Assembly: GCA_018667995.1 (NCBI GenBank) | Contig: JABIQT010000527.1 | Span: forward strand, 1-5,680 | Length of the DNA stretch: 5,680 bases | Direction of reading: 5' to 3' | Source: Candidatus Latescibacterota bacterium | Lineage (GTDB): Bacteria > JAAXHH01 > JABIQT01 | Shown here: positions 1 to 5,170 of the stretch, one piece after another | Position numbering within the stretch: the stretch's first letter is position 1 | Layout: each line of letters begins with the position of its first letter | Program-made: the position numbers and the translations under genes | Notes under the pieces: generated by a model | The model's database searches: none | The model's input: the letters and a program-made list of their open reading frames with translations, nothing else | Told to the model about the DNA's origin: nothing

Positions 1-2
1 GC

Positions 3-272
3 GTCAAAACGTTCGCGTGCGGCGATCGCCACGAGGGAGAGTACAAGGAGGACAACCGGGAAGGGTATGGGACCTACCAGTGGAGCAACGGGGACACGTT
101 CGAAGGCACCTGGGCCAACGGGAAAATGTGCGGCGTGGGGGTGAAAAAGATGGACTCGGGAGACGTCTACGACGGGGAATGGGAAGACGATGCGGCGCAC
201 GGTTGGGGGATCAAGTACTTCAAGAACGGCGACAAGCACGAGGGGGAGTACCACCAAGACCGGCGGCAGGGG
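3..272 (+). CDS. MORN-repeat protein fragment, probably foreign to the rest of the contig
   Basis: This is an open frame entering from the left edge, so the true start is outside the window. Counting the codon at base 3 as residue 1, MORN units begin at residues 10 (HEGEY), 33 (FEGTW), 56 (YDGEW) and 79 (HEGEY), each followed by the usual G-x-G step. MORN repeats form extended beta-hairpin arrays that bind membranes or proteins; no catalytic domain is visible. The fourth unit holds only to about residue 90 (DRRQG), after which the frame loses MORN character and stops at 387-389. Nearly every codon ends in G or C and local GC is about 60% by hand count, against roughly 40-50% just downstream. 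The composition and repeat style suggest a protist or algal gene, although bacterial MORN proteins exist. The family call is firm; the origin is inferred. Confidence 0.8.
30..272 (+). repeat. Four tandem MORN units with a 69-bp period
   Basis: Units start at bases 30, 99, 168 and 237, exactly 69 bases (23 codons) apart. Each opens with an aromatic or His residue, then E/D-G-x-W/Y, and carries a G-x-G or D-x-R-x-G step eight to ten residues later. The repeat is clear in protein but diverged in DNA, so it is an old coding repeat and not a recent tandem duplication. The last unit is cut at the junction with the kinase sequence. Confidence 0.8.
250..272 (+). other. Chimeric junction between MORN and histidine kinase sequences
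   Basis: Over these bases the sequence reads well in two frames at once. In the frame of base 3 it continues the fourth MORN unit (HQDRRQG). In the frame of base 1 it gives TTKTGGRGTGLGL, the F-box/G2-box signature of histidine kinase ATPase domains. Upstream only the MORN frame makes sense; downstream only the kinase frame does. The frames differ, so no fused protein could be made without a frameshift. A short stretch shared by two source sequences is the simplest explanation, either as an assembly join or a microhomology recombination. Confidence 0.75.
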
Positions 273-888
273 GACTGGACTTGGGCTTGCAACGGTTCGG
301 CGCATCGTCTCCCAGAGCGGCGGCGCTATCAAGGTGGCGAGCAGCATAGGGGCCGGCACGACATTTTCCGTGTTTCTTCCTGTTCTTAAGACAAAGAAAC
401 TTTCCGTCGAAGATGAATCCGAATCGGATCTGTCGAAGATCGAAACAACATCCGCAGAATCCCATGTCAGTATGGAATTGCAGAAGATTGATATCGACGA
501 TCAGGCTGCTGAAAACTCTCGCACAGTTCTCGTAGTGGATGACGAGGAAGAACTGAGAATTGCGTTGCGGTCGGGCCTGGAACAGTCCGGATATATCGTT
601 CTGGAGGCCTCAAACGGAATAACGGGACTGGCCTGTCTGGACCAGAACGACGGAGGAGTCGACGTAATAGTAGCGGATCTTATCATGCCTCTGATGAACG
701 GCGTTGAGTTCGTCGAGCGGGTCCAGGCCGCCTATCCAAGCGTCAAGGTGATGTTCATATCAGGGGCGTCTAATATGTCGATTCTGGACACCTCGGAATT
801 TGATGATCCCATACCCTTACTCAAGAAACCTTTCCAGCTAACCACCCTGGTGCGTCGGGTTGGAGAATTGCTTACGTCCACAAGTTGA
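250..888 (+). pseudogene. Hybrid sensor histidine kinase, C-terminal remnant (end of HATPase plus receiver)
   Basis: The recognisable kinase starts at TTK (base 250) and runs through the G2 box GTGLGLATV and the closing strand GTTFSVFLP of a HATPase_c domain. Sensor, HisKA and the N and G1 boxes are missing because the MORN sequence replaces them. After an acidic, Ser-rich linker (~375-520) comes a complete receiver domain (~523-870): acidic pair D-D at 538-543, phospho-acceptor Asp at 676-678 in VADLIMP, the conserved Ser at 760-762 in MFISGAS, and Lys at 826-828 in KKPF. The receiver should therefore accept phosphate. In the intact gene this would be a hybrid kinase with a C-terminal receiver and no output domain. 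An in-frame ATG at 190 lies in the MORN sequence and is not a credible start. No clear terminator follows. The parent gene is probably intact in its own genome; here it is cut at the junction. Confidence 0.85.
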
Positions 889-985
889 GTAGTATCTGCG
901 GTGGCTCTCTACAACTGACGTTCAATTCCGGGTAATGATCATTCCAAACTAAGCTATTTTTCTGAATTCCTAAGGTTATCCCCGA
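889..985. other. Intergenic spacer after the kinase remnant
   Basis: No gene or clear terminator is visible. The one structured element is the 10-base palindrome AATGATCATT (934-943), upstream of the predicted promoter by about 40 bases. With the spacer repeat near 1394-1416 it shares the heptamer AATGATC, so it could be a regulator site, but the evidence is slight. Confidence 0.25.
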
Positions 986-1014
986 TTGATCTGATCTCGC
1001 TTTCCTGCTATTAT
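986..1014 (+). promoter_or_regulatory. Sigma-70-like promoter with extended -10
   Basis: TTGATC at 986-991 and TATTAT at 1009-1014 are 17 bases apart, and TG at 1006-1007 one base before the -10 gives an extended -10. A transcript would start near 1021, giving a leader of about 138 nt before the small ORF at 1159. The match is good by eye (4/6 and 5/6) but this is a prediction only. Confidence 0.5.
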
Positions 1015-1021
1015 TTGGACA

Positions 1022-1113
1022 GCTCACACATTTGGTGCATATCATTGGGTATCGATAACTCCTCCTCGAGTCATATCTTTTCGTTATCCGGATTTCTCTG
1101 TAAATGTGTGGGC
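1022..1113 (+). promoter_or_regulatory. Structured 5' leader of the small membrane peptide
   Basis: Bases 1022-1033 (GCTCACACATTT) pair with 1102-1113 (AAATGTGTGGGC): 12 pairs with one G-U wobble, starting one base after the predicted transcript 5' end. Inside it, GATAAC (1054-1059) pairs with GTTATC (1083-1088). The inner loop displays CCTCCTC (1061-1067), which resembles an anti-Shine-Dalgarno and could pair with the ribosome binding site at 1146-1152 (six of seven positions, one of them wobble). The arm 1104-1110 (ATGTGTG) can also pair with CACACAT at 1154-1160, over the start codon. It matches no riboswitch class I know. The function is inferred from pairing alone. Confidence 0.4.
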
Positions 1114-1144
1114 CAGAATCAGCTTCGTGTGGTGATCCATTTGC

Positions 1145-1153
1145 AGAAGGGGG
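1145..1153 (+). promoter_or_regulatory. Ribosome binding site fixing the start of the 29-residue peptide
   Basis: AGAAGGGGG lies five bases before the ATG at 1159. A longer in-frame reading from TTG 1015 (77 residues) has no such site and would begin at the promoter -10 itself, so this site is the main reason for choosing the short ORF. Confidence 0.6.
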
Positions 1154-1158
1154 CACAC

Positions 1159-1248
1159 ATGTCTCAACCTTCTACCGCAACTTTTTGGAAGGTCGCCGCT
1201 GGTACCGGACTGCTACTCCTGCTGGCCATCCTGCTAATAGGCAACTAG
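1159..1248 (+). CDS. Small single-span membrane peptide, 29 residues, function unknown
   Basis: The ORF reads MSQPSTATFWKVAAGTG, then a hydrophobic run (LLLLLAILLIGN) ending at TAG. A polar Ser/Thr-rich N-terminus, the amphipathic FWKVAAG turn and a stretch of about 16 apolar residues (12-27) fit a single membrane-spanning or membrane-inserted helix. It lies between an extended -10 promoter, a structured leader and a strong hairpin, so it appears to be a monocistronic unit of about 310 nt. This gene plan (short hydrophobic peptide, long structured leader, own terminator) resembles type I toxin mRNAs, but I found no convincing antisense promoter. It could equally be a stress or regulatory small membrane protein. 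I recognise no family. The hydrophobic codons are varied, which argues weakly for a real gene over a chance ORF. Confidence 0.55.
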   Translation: MSQPSTATFWKVAAGTGLLLLLAILLIGN

Positions 1249-1291
1249 CGGCTCCGTCCCTATTTGTGGTATCTACCAGTGTAGGTACGAT

Positions 1292-1331
1292 AGCAGAAGC
1301 CGAATCCGGACCACCGGATTCGGCTTCTGCT
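1292..1331 (+). terminator. Perfect 18-bp hairpin downstream of the small peptide
   Basis: AGCAGAAGCCGAATCCGG (1292-1309) and its exact complement (1314-1331) flank a four-base loop ACCA. The stem begins 43 bases after the peptide stop. Only GTTTGTG follows, so the U-tract is poor; the very stable stem may still end transcription or protect the 3' end of the mRNA. The same stem forms on either strand. Confidence 0.6.
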
Positions 1332-1504
1332 GTTTGTGCCGCAAGAAATCACCGCCTCGGGGCGGGAAATTATAGCTTGTGAAGCGATCAGCCGATCATT
1401 AGTTTGGCCAATGATCTCTTCTCACGCATTCAGTCGCCCCTCGGTGCCAATTCATGCTCCCACAGATCCTCCTTTGCACCTATCGAAGTTTTACCCGAAT
1501 CACG
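1332..1504. other. Intergenic region ahead of the M28 peptidase, with inverted repeats
   Basis: No convincing ORF, RNA gene or promoter was found here. A short hairpin CCGCC-TCGG-GGCGG sits at 1352-1365. A 7-bp inverted repeat, GATCATT (1394-1400) and AATGATC (1410-1416), has a 9-base spacer and could be an operator. The same heptamers overlap as a 10-base palindrome at 934-943. The promoter of the peptidase must lie here or upstream, but I cannot place it. Confidence 0.3.
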
Positions 1505-3301
1505 ATGCAGTCCTCCCACAGGATTCTTGCGAACCCTAAAAGTCTACGAAAAATACTGATAGCCACGATATTCTCATTGCAGATAGGCAACGCAGCCGTT
1601 GAAGCAGGTGTCGTGGATTCAACAACGTATCAGTTAGTTGATGGGGCTTTTAGTGGTAGTAGGGCTTTCGATGACGTAGCATACTACTCGCAGTTCTGGC
1701 GTATAGCCGGGGGGGAATCATTCGACGATTGTCTGGCTTATACTGTGGATCAATTGACGAGGGCAGGATTCAGCGATCAGCCCGGTGTACCGTCGGTATA
1801 CTGGATTGAGGAAGAGGACATAAACACCCCCGTCTGGACGCCTTCCCAAGGTGAACTCCGGGTTGTAAAGCCGGACAGGCAGTTACTGCATTCCTTCAAT
1901 GAAACACCCATGACCCTGTGCTTGAATTCCTTCACCACGGATGTCACTTCTGAGGTCGTTTTTGTGGGTTCGGGCACGCGCGCGTCAGACTATCGGAACA
2001 AAGACGTGAAGGGCAAGATCGTTCTGGGTCGAGGCGAACCTCGAATGCTCTACCGACGAGCAGTCGTGGAACGTGGAGCGCTGGGAATACTCTCGGGGTA
2101 CATTCAGGGCTACAACCGGCCAGACATGTTCCCTGATGCCATTCACTCGGGTGATATACCTTATGACCCGAGCCGAAAATCTTTCGGTATGATGGTATCC
2201 ACTAAGACGTTCAATTACTTTGCTCGGAGACTGCGGCAGGGAATGCAGGTTAGAGCCCAGGTGAAGATCAAGTCGTCCTTTGAGAAAGGGACGCGTAGGA
2301 CGCTGGTGGCAGAGATTCCAGGTGTAACAAAACCCGATGAGCGAATTGTATTGGTGGGGCATATTGACCACGAGAAACCTGGCGCAAACGACAATGCCAG
2401 CGGCTCAGCCACCATGCTCGAGATCGCCAGGACCATGAATTCATTGATAGAGCAGGGATCGTTGATGCCGCCCGGTCGCACCATCACCTTCCTCTGGGTT
2501 GACGAGTATGAGGGGACGACCTTGTGGATGAACCGAAATCCAGAAGCCCTTACTGCCGTTCAGGCCGTGTTCGTGGTGGATATGGTGGGCGAAAAAACCG
2601 AGATCACCGGTGGTCCGTTTCGCCTGGAGCGGATGCCAGATCCCTCCGCTATCTGGCTACGTCCTCCTGACGAACACACGCCTTGGGGAGCTGGCGCTGT
2701 AGACCGCACAGACATACGCGGCCACTACCTCAACGATTTCTTTCTCAGTGTCTGCCTTCAAAGAGCTGCAGCAACAGGATGGGACGTCCACACGAATCCG
2801 TGGGAGGGAGGGAGTGATCATGACCTATTCTTGAAGCGTGGACTTCCTGCGGTCCTGAGCTGGCACTTTCCAGATTATTTCTATCACACCAGTCTGGACG
2901 ATCTTGACAAGGTGGATCCGGATGAACTCAAGCACGTTGGTGTGGCTGTCTCGACCGCGGCTTTGACGTTGGCAAACGCAGATAATGCGACGGTTGGTAG
3001 AATGCTGGCTGATATCCAGGCGAGTGCTGAGATACGATTCGATGGTGAGGAGCGCAACAGTCGAAATGCTTTGCAGGCTGCGCGCGACAGTGGTGGGAAT
3101 GTGGCCACTCAATACGCCGAAGAGCAAGAGATACTATCGGCCTGGGAGCAGTGGTACGAAGAGACCTTTGAGAGTCTATCTCACGTGCCAGTGGAAGGAA
3201 TTAGTGCTGAAACACGTACTCTTGTCGAAGCTGCCAAAGCGAAAATCCAACAGCGATATGATGCCATTTTGAACAGTCTCAAACCGGACAACAGCGAATA
3301 A
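1505..3301 (+). CDS. Secreted M28-family zinc metallopeptidase with PA-like insert
   Basis: Numbering is from ATG 1505 (598 residues). A basic N-region, an apolar core (ILIATIFSLQIG, ~17-28) and a VEA|G site near residue 34 form a Sec signal peptide, so it acts outside the cytoplasm. Residues ~149-199 look like the PA domain often inserted in M28 enzymes. The catalytic region carries H286 (GHID), D296 (GANDNASGSA), E334 in VDEYEG, D359 (VVDMVG), the S-D-H motif near 437-439, and H461 (YHTSLDD). These are the co-catalytic zinc ligands and the general base of aminopeptidase-like M28 enzymes. The usual EE pair is D-E-Y-E here, so the bridging ligand is uncertain. A helical, Glu-rich tail (~485-598) extends beyond the core. 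An in-frame ATG at 1454 adds 17 residues and spoils the signal peptide; neither start has a good ribosome binding site. Substrate unknown; aminopeptidase or carboxypeptidase action is possible. Confidence 0.87.
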   Translation: MQSSHRILANPKSLRKILIATIFSLQIGNAAVEAGVVDSTTYQLVDGAFSGSRAFDDVAYYSQFWRIAGGESFDDCLAYTVDQLTRAGFSDQPGVPSVYWIEEEDINTPVWTPSQGELRVVKPDRQLLHSFNETPMTLCLNSFTTDVTSEVVFVGSGTRASDYRNKDVKGKIVLGRGEPRMLYRRAVVERGALGILSGYIQGYNRPDMFPDAIHSGDIPYDPSRKSFGMMVSTKTFNYFARRLRQGMQVRAQVKIKSSFEKGTRRTLVAEIPGVTKPDERIVLVGHIDHEKPGANDNASGSATMLEIARTMNSLIEQGSLMPPGRTITFLWVDEYEGTTLWMNRNPEALTAVQAVFVVDMVGEKTEITGGPFRLERMPDPSAIWLRPPDEHTPWGAGAVDRTDIRGHYLNDFFLSVCLQRAAATGWDVHTNPWEGGSDHDLFLKRGLPAVLSWHFPDYFYHTSLDDLDKVDPDELKHVGVAVSTAALTLANADNATVGRMLADIQASAEIRFDGEERNSRNALQAARDSGGNVATQYAEEQEILSAWEQWYEETFESLSHVPVEGISAETRTLVEAAKAKIQQRYDAILNSLKPDNSE

Positions 3302-3337
3302 GAGATTTCCCACCTATCACTGGAGCACCCAAATTGC

Positions 3338-3363
3338 CCTGCCGTTTCACGGCAGGATTTTTT
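3338..3363 (+). terminator. Factor-independent terminator after the M28 peptidase
   Basis: CCTGCCG (3338-3344) and CGGCAGG (3350-3356) form a 7-bp stem with loop TTTCA, followed by A and six T (3358-3363). It begins 36 bases after the peptidase stop. The T-tract overlaps the only plausible start codon of the next gene, so this terminator also sits on the next gene's initiation region. Confidence 0.85.
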
Positions 3364-4228
3364 GTGTAAAGGGGTTACTCAAACGGCTACGGGATTCATT
3401 TTTCTACTTCTTGCGACAGTGCTTGCCTCTGTCTTCGGTCTAGTCGTCAAGTCTGCGCAACATACCGGCCGGAATCCATTGGCCGTAGGTAGCATCAACT
3501 ACATGTTTGCCGGATTGGCGGGTGGGGCAATCCTGATACTTGATTCATCCTGGAACCCGGACTTGGCTACGATCCTTATAGGTGGAATTACCGGCGTTTT
3601 CTATGTAGTTGCATTCTGGTTCCTGGTGATCGCCGTGAAGCAGGGAGGCATAGCAATAACCATGGCCATCGTTCGTCTGGGAGTGCTTGTGCCCATTCTC
3701 TGCTCAGTATTCATATGGCACGAATCTCCGAGTATGATCCAAACAGTCGGAATACTCCTGGTTTGTCTGTCGTTGCCGTTCCTCAGTGTAGGCGTTTCTG
3801 GTAAGGACACTTCATTGGGCAGTACGGTCTGGCTGATCGGCGCATTGTTCGTAGCTACGGGATTTTGCCATTTATCTCCTAAGCTATTCCGCGAGGTGGC
3901 GCCGCAGGGTCAGGAGACGGTGTATCTCGCCTCGCTATTCGGGGTGGCTGGCCTGTTGAGTTTCCTCTTCATCAGACAGCAGGGGATCATACTTCAGCGT
4001 AGAGATTATGGTCACGGGATCTTGCAGGGCGCCTGCAATCTCCTTGCTACCTTTAGCCTTGCAATGACGCTGAAGTATCTGCCCGGTACCTTGGTTTTCC
4101 CGTTTACAAGTGCGGCGGGGGTCGCAATGACAACGGCTGCGGCCACCATCGTTTGGAAAGAGAAACTTGGCATTTACGCCTACGTAGGCATTGGGCTGTC
4201 CGTTTTGGCACTCATTCTGATCAATTAA
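3362..4228 (+). CDS. EamA/DMT-superfamily membrane transporter
   Basis: The 288-residue protein is almost entirely hydrophobic, with ten likely membrane helices at about 11-31, 40-60, 69-91, 97-118, 125-145, 153-172, 185-203, 215-236, 241-263 and 270-287. The two halves each end in the EamA pattern: WHESPSMIQTVGILLVCL (119-136) and WKEKLGIYAYVGIGLSVLAL (265-284). Such proteins export or import small metabolites across the inner membrane; the substrate cannot be read from sequence. The start is odd. The frame is open back to the peptidase stop, but the only reasonable initiator before helix 1 is TTG 3362, inside the terminator T-tract, with GGCAGG (3351-3356) five bases upstream in the hairpin's 3' arm. 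GTG 3419 would cut helix 1. A methyltransferase gene follows after 51 bases, suggesting co-transcription. Confidence 0.8.
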   Translation: MCKGVTQTATGFIFLLLATVLASVFGLVVKSAQHTGRNPLAVGSINYMFAGLAGGAILILDSSWNPDLATILIGGITGVFYVVAFWFLVIAVKQGGIAITMAIVRLGVLVPILCSVFIWHESPSMIQTVGILLVCLSLPFLSVGVSGKDTSLGSTVWLIGALFVATGFCHLSPKLFREVAPQGQETVYLASLFGVAGLLSFLFIRQQGIILQRRDYGHGILQGACNLLATFSLAMTLKYLPGTLVFPFTSAAGVAMTTAAATIVWKEKLGIYAYVGIGLSVLALILIN

Positions 4229-4266
4229 AAATCCGGCTGGGGTAGTAGACCAACCTTGCAAGCTAC

Positions 4267-4275
4267 GAGAGGGAG
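4267..4275 (+). promoter_or_regulatory. Ribosome binding site fixing the methyltransferase start
   Basis: GAGAGGGAG ends four bases before ATG 4280. The upstream in-frame TTG at 4256 has no such site and would place the Shine-Dalgarno inside the coding region, so 4280 is preferred. Confidence 0.65.
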
Positions 4276-4279
4276 CCCG

Positions 4280-5077
4280 ATGCCTTCCTGGTCCACTGTG
4301 CGAGACCTTCTTGATCGTTTGGAATCCGCAGGAATTCATCTCGATTGCCCACTGTCGCCTGAGATCGTCCCGGTCGAATGGGATGCGGTACCTTCGGAAG
4401 TGGGTCCTACGGGGGGAATGATGGAGGGACTGAGGGCCCAGCGCAAGCGTTGGCAGGTGGAGAACATAGTTCATATGCTCAGGGGGGTGGTGCGGCCTGG
4501 TTCCGTCATTGTTGATTTTGGAGCCAGTTCAGGTAACCTGGGTCTCCCGGTGGCTGCGTGTTTTCCGGAAAGCCAGGTCTATATCGTTGACAAGAAACCG
4601 CGCACCGTCGATATTGCCCGGCGCCGTATTGAACAATCTGGATTAAAGAATGTATCTCTGTATCCTGGATTCGTCCAGGAGGTCACATTTCCCTTTGAGA
4701 TAGGGATGGGACTGCATTTATGCGGTGACGGGACGGATCAAGCGCAGCAGTTGTGTCTGGAGCGAGGTGCCGTCTACGTAATGGCTCCCTGCTGCATAGG
4801 ATTTATCCAACGCAGCAGTCTACCGTATCCCCGCAGCCGCCTATTTGCGGACGTCTTGGATCGACAAGAGTATGATTGGCTGGCCAGCGCGGCAGACTGG
4901 ACTTGCCGAGACGAAAGTAGCGAGCAGCACGGGCGTGGAAAGCGGTGTATGGGATTCATCAATCTGGACCGAAACCTCGCTGCCGAAGAGGTCGGGTATG
5001 AGACCGCCCATTTTACCATGAATCCGTCGGACGCGACGCCCAAGAATGAGATTATCATTGGAAAACCGTCGCTGTGA
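4280..5077 (+). CDS. GSTCD-like SAM-dependent methyltransferase (Methyltransf_32 type)
   Basis: The 265-residue protein has a Rossmann methyltransferase core. Motif I is VDFGASSGNLG (78-88), and the acidic residue after strand 2 is D104 (IVDKKP). The rest matches the family that includes eukaryotic GSTCD and METTL25-like proteins: RKRWQVEN (~55-62) before motif I, LHLCGDGTD (145-153), APCC (169-172), YPRSRLF (~183-189) with AADW (~204-207), and KRCMGFINLDR (~221-231). The spaced Cys residues in HLCG, PCC and KRC are features of this family and may bind metal or shape the active site. The substrate is unknown; RNA or small-molecule methylation are both possible. There is no signal peptide, so it should be cytoplasmic. 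It follows the transporter by 51 bases and precedes a sugar kinase by 93. The family call is by motif recognition and fairly secure. Confidence 0.75.
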   Translation: MPSWSTVRDLLDRLESAGIHLDCPLSPEIVPVEWDAVPSEVGPTGGMMEGLRAQRKRWQVENIVHMLRGVVRPGSVIVDFGASSGNLGLPVAACFPESQVYIVDKKPRTVDIARRRIEQSGLKNVSLYPGFVQEVTFPFEIGMGLHLCGDGTDQAQQLCLERGAVYVMAPCCIGFIQRSSLPYPRSRLFADVLDRQEYDWLASAADWTCRDESSEQHGRGKRCMGFINLDRNLAAEEVGYETAHFTMNPSDATPKNEIIIGKPSL

Positions 5078-5170
5078 AAGATGTGGCATGTACCGTCAGG
5101 GCCATGATTTGAGAATGTACTCTAATTGCCCTTGTTTAGGGTAACGAGACCGGTTGGTCGAGGAGGAAAT
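5078..5170 (+). promoter_or_regulatory. Spacer with weak hairpin and strong ribosome binding site for the kinase
   Basis: TTGCCCT (5126-5132) and AGGGTAA (5138-5144) can form a 7-bp stem with one wobble, but no T-tract follows, so it is not a convincing terminator. AGGAGG (5161-5166) lies four bases before ATG 5171 and is a near-perfect Shine-Dalgarno. A TTGAGA at 5109-5114 resembles a -35 but lacks a partner -10 at proper spacing. Confidence 0.4.

Noticed and set aside
190-249. ATG 190 as the start of a 232-residue kinase/receiver protein
   Set aside because: Bases 190-249 are MORN coding sequence in another frame; translation in the kinase frame there is Arg/Thr/Ser-rich nonsense and there is no ribosome binding site.
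977-1089. TTATCC words at 977-982 and 1084-1089 as DnaA boxes
   Set aside because: Neither continues into the ACA end of a DnaA box, and only two words are present with no AT-rich unwinding region.
1015-1158. N-terminal extension making the membrane peptide 77 residues long
   Set aside because: It would start at TTG 1015, next to the predicted -10 and before the predicted transcript start, with no Shine-Dalgarno; the strong site just before ATG 1159 fits the short form.
1249-1300. Antisense RNA promoter opposing the small peptide, as in type I toxin-antitoxin pairs
   Set aside because: Minus-strand -10-like words such as TAGATA have no credible -35 at proper spacing, so an antitoxin RNA cannot be supported from this sequence.
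1454-1504. ATG 1454 as the start of the M28 peptidase
   Set aside because: It puts an extra 17 residues ahead of a well-formed signal peptide and has no ribosome binding site; 1505 is better, though also without a strong site.
3935-4474. 179-residue reading on the minus strand
   Set aside because: It lies opposite the transporter and methyltransferase, whose family motifs are clear, and its own translation shows no domain character.
5109-5137. Promoter for the PfkB kinase starting with TTGAGA
   Set aside because: No acceptable -10 is found 16-18 bases downstream; TCTAAT at 5121 is too close to the -35-like word.
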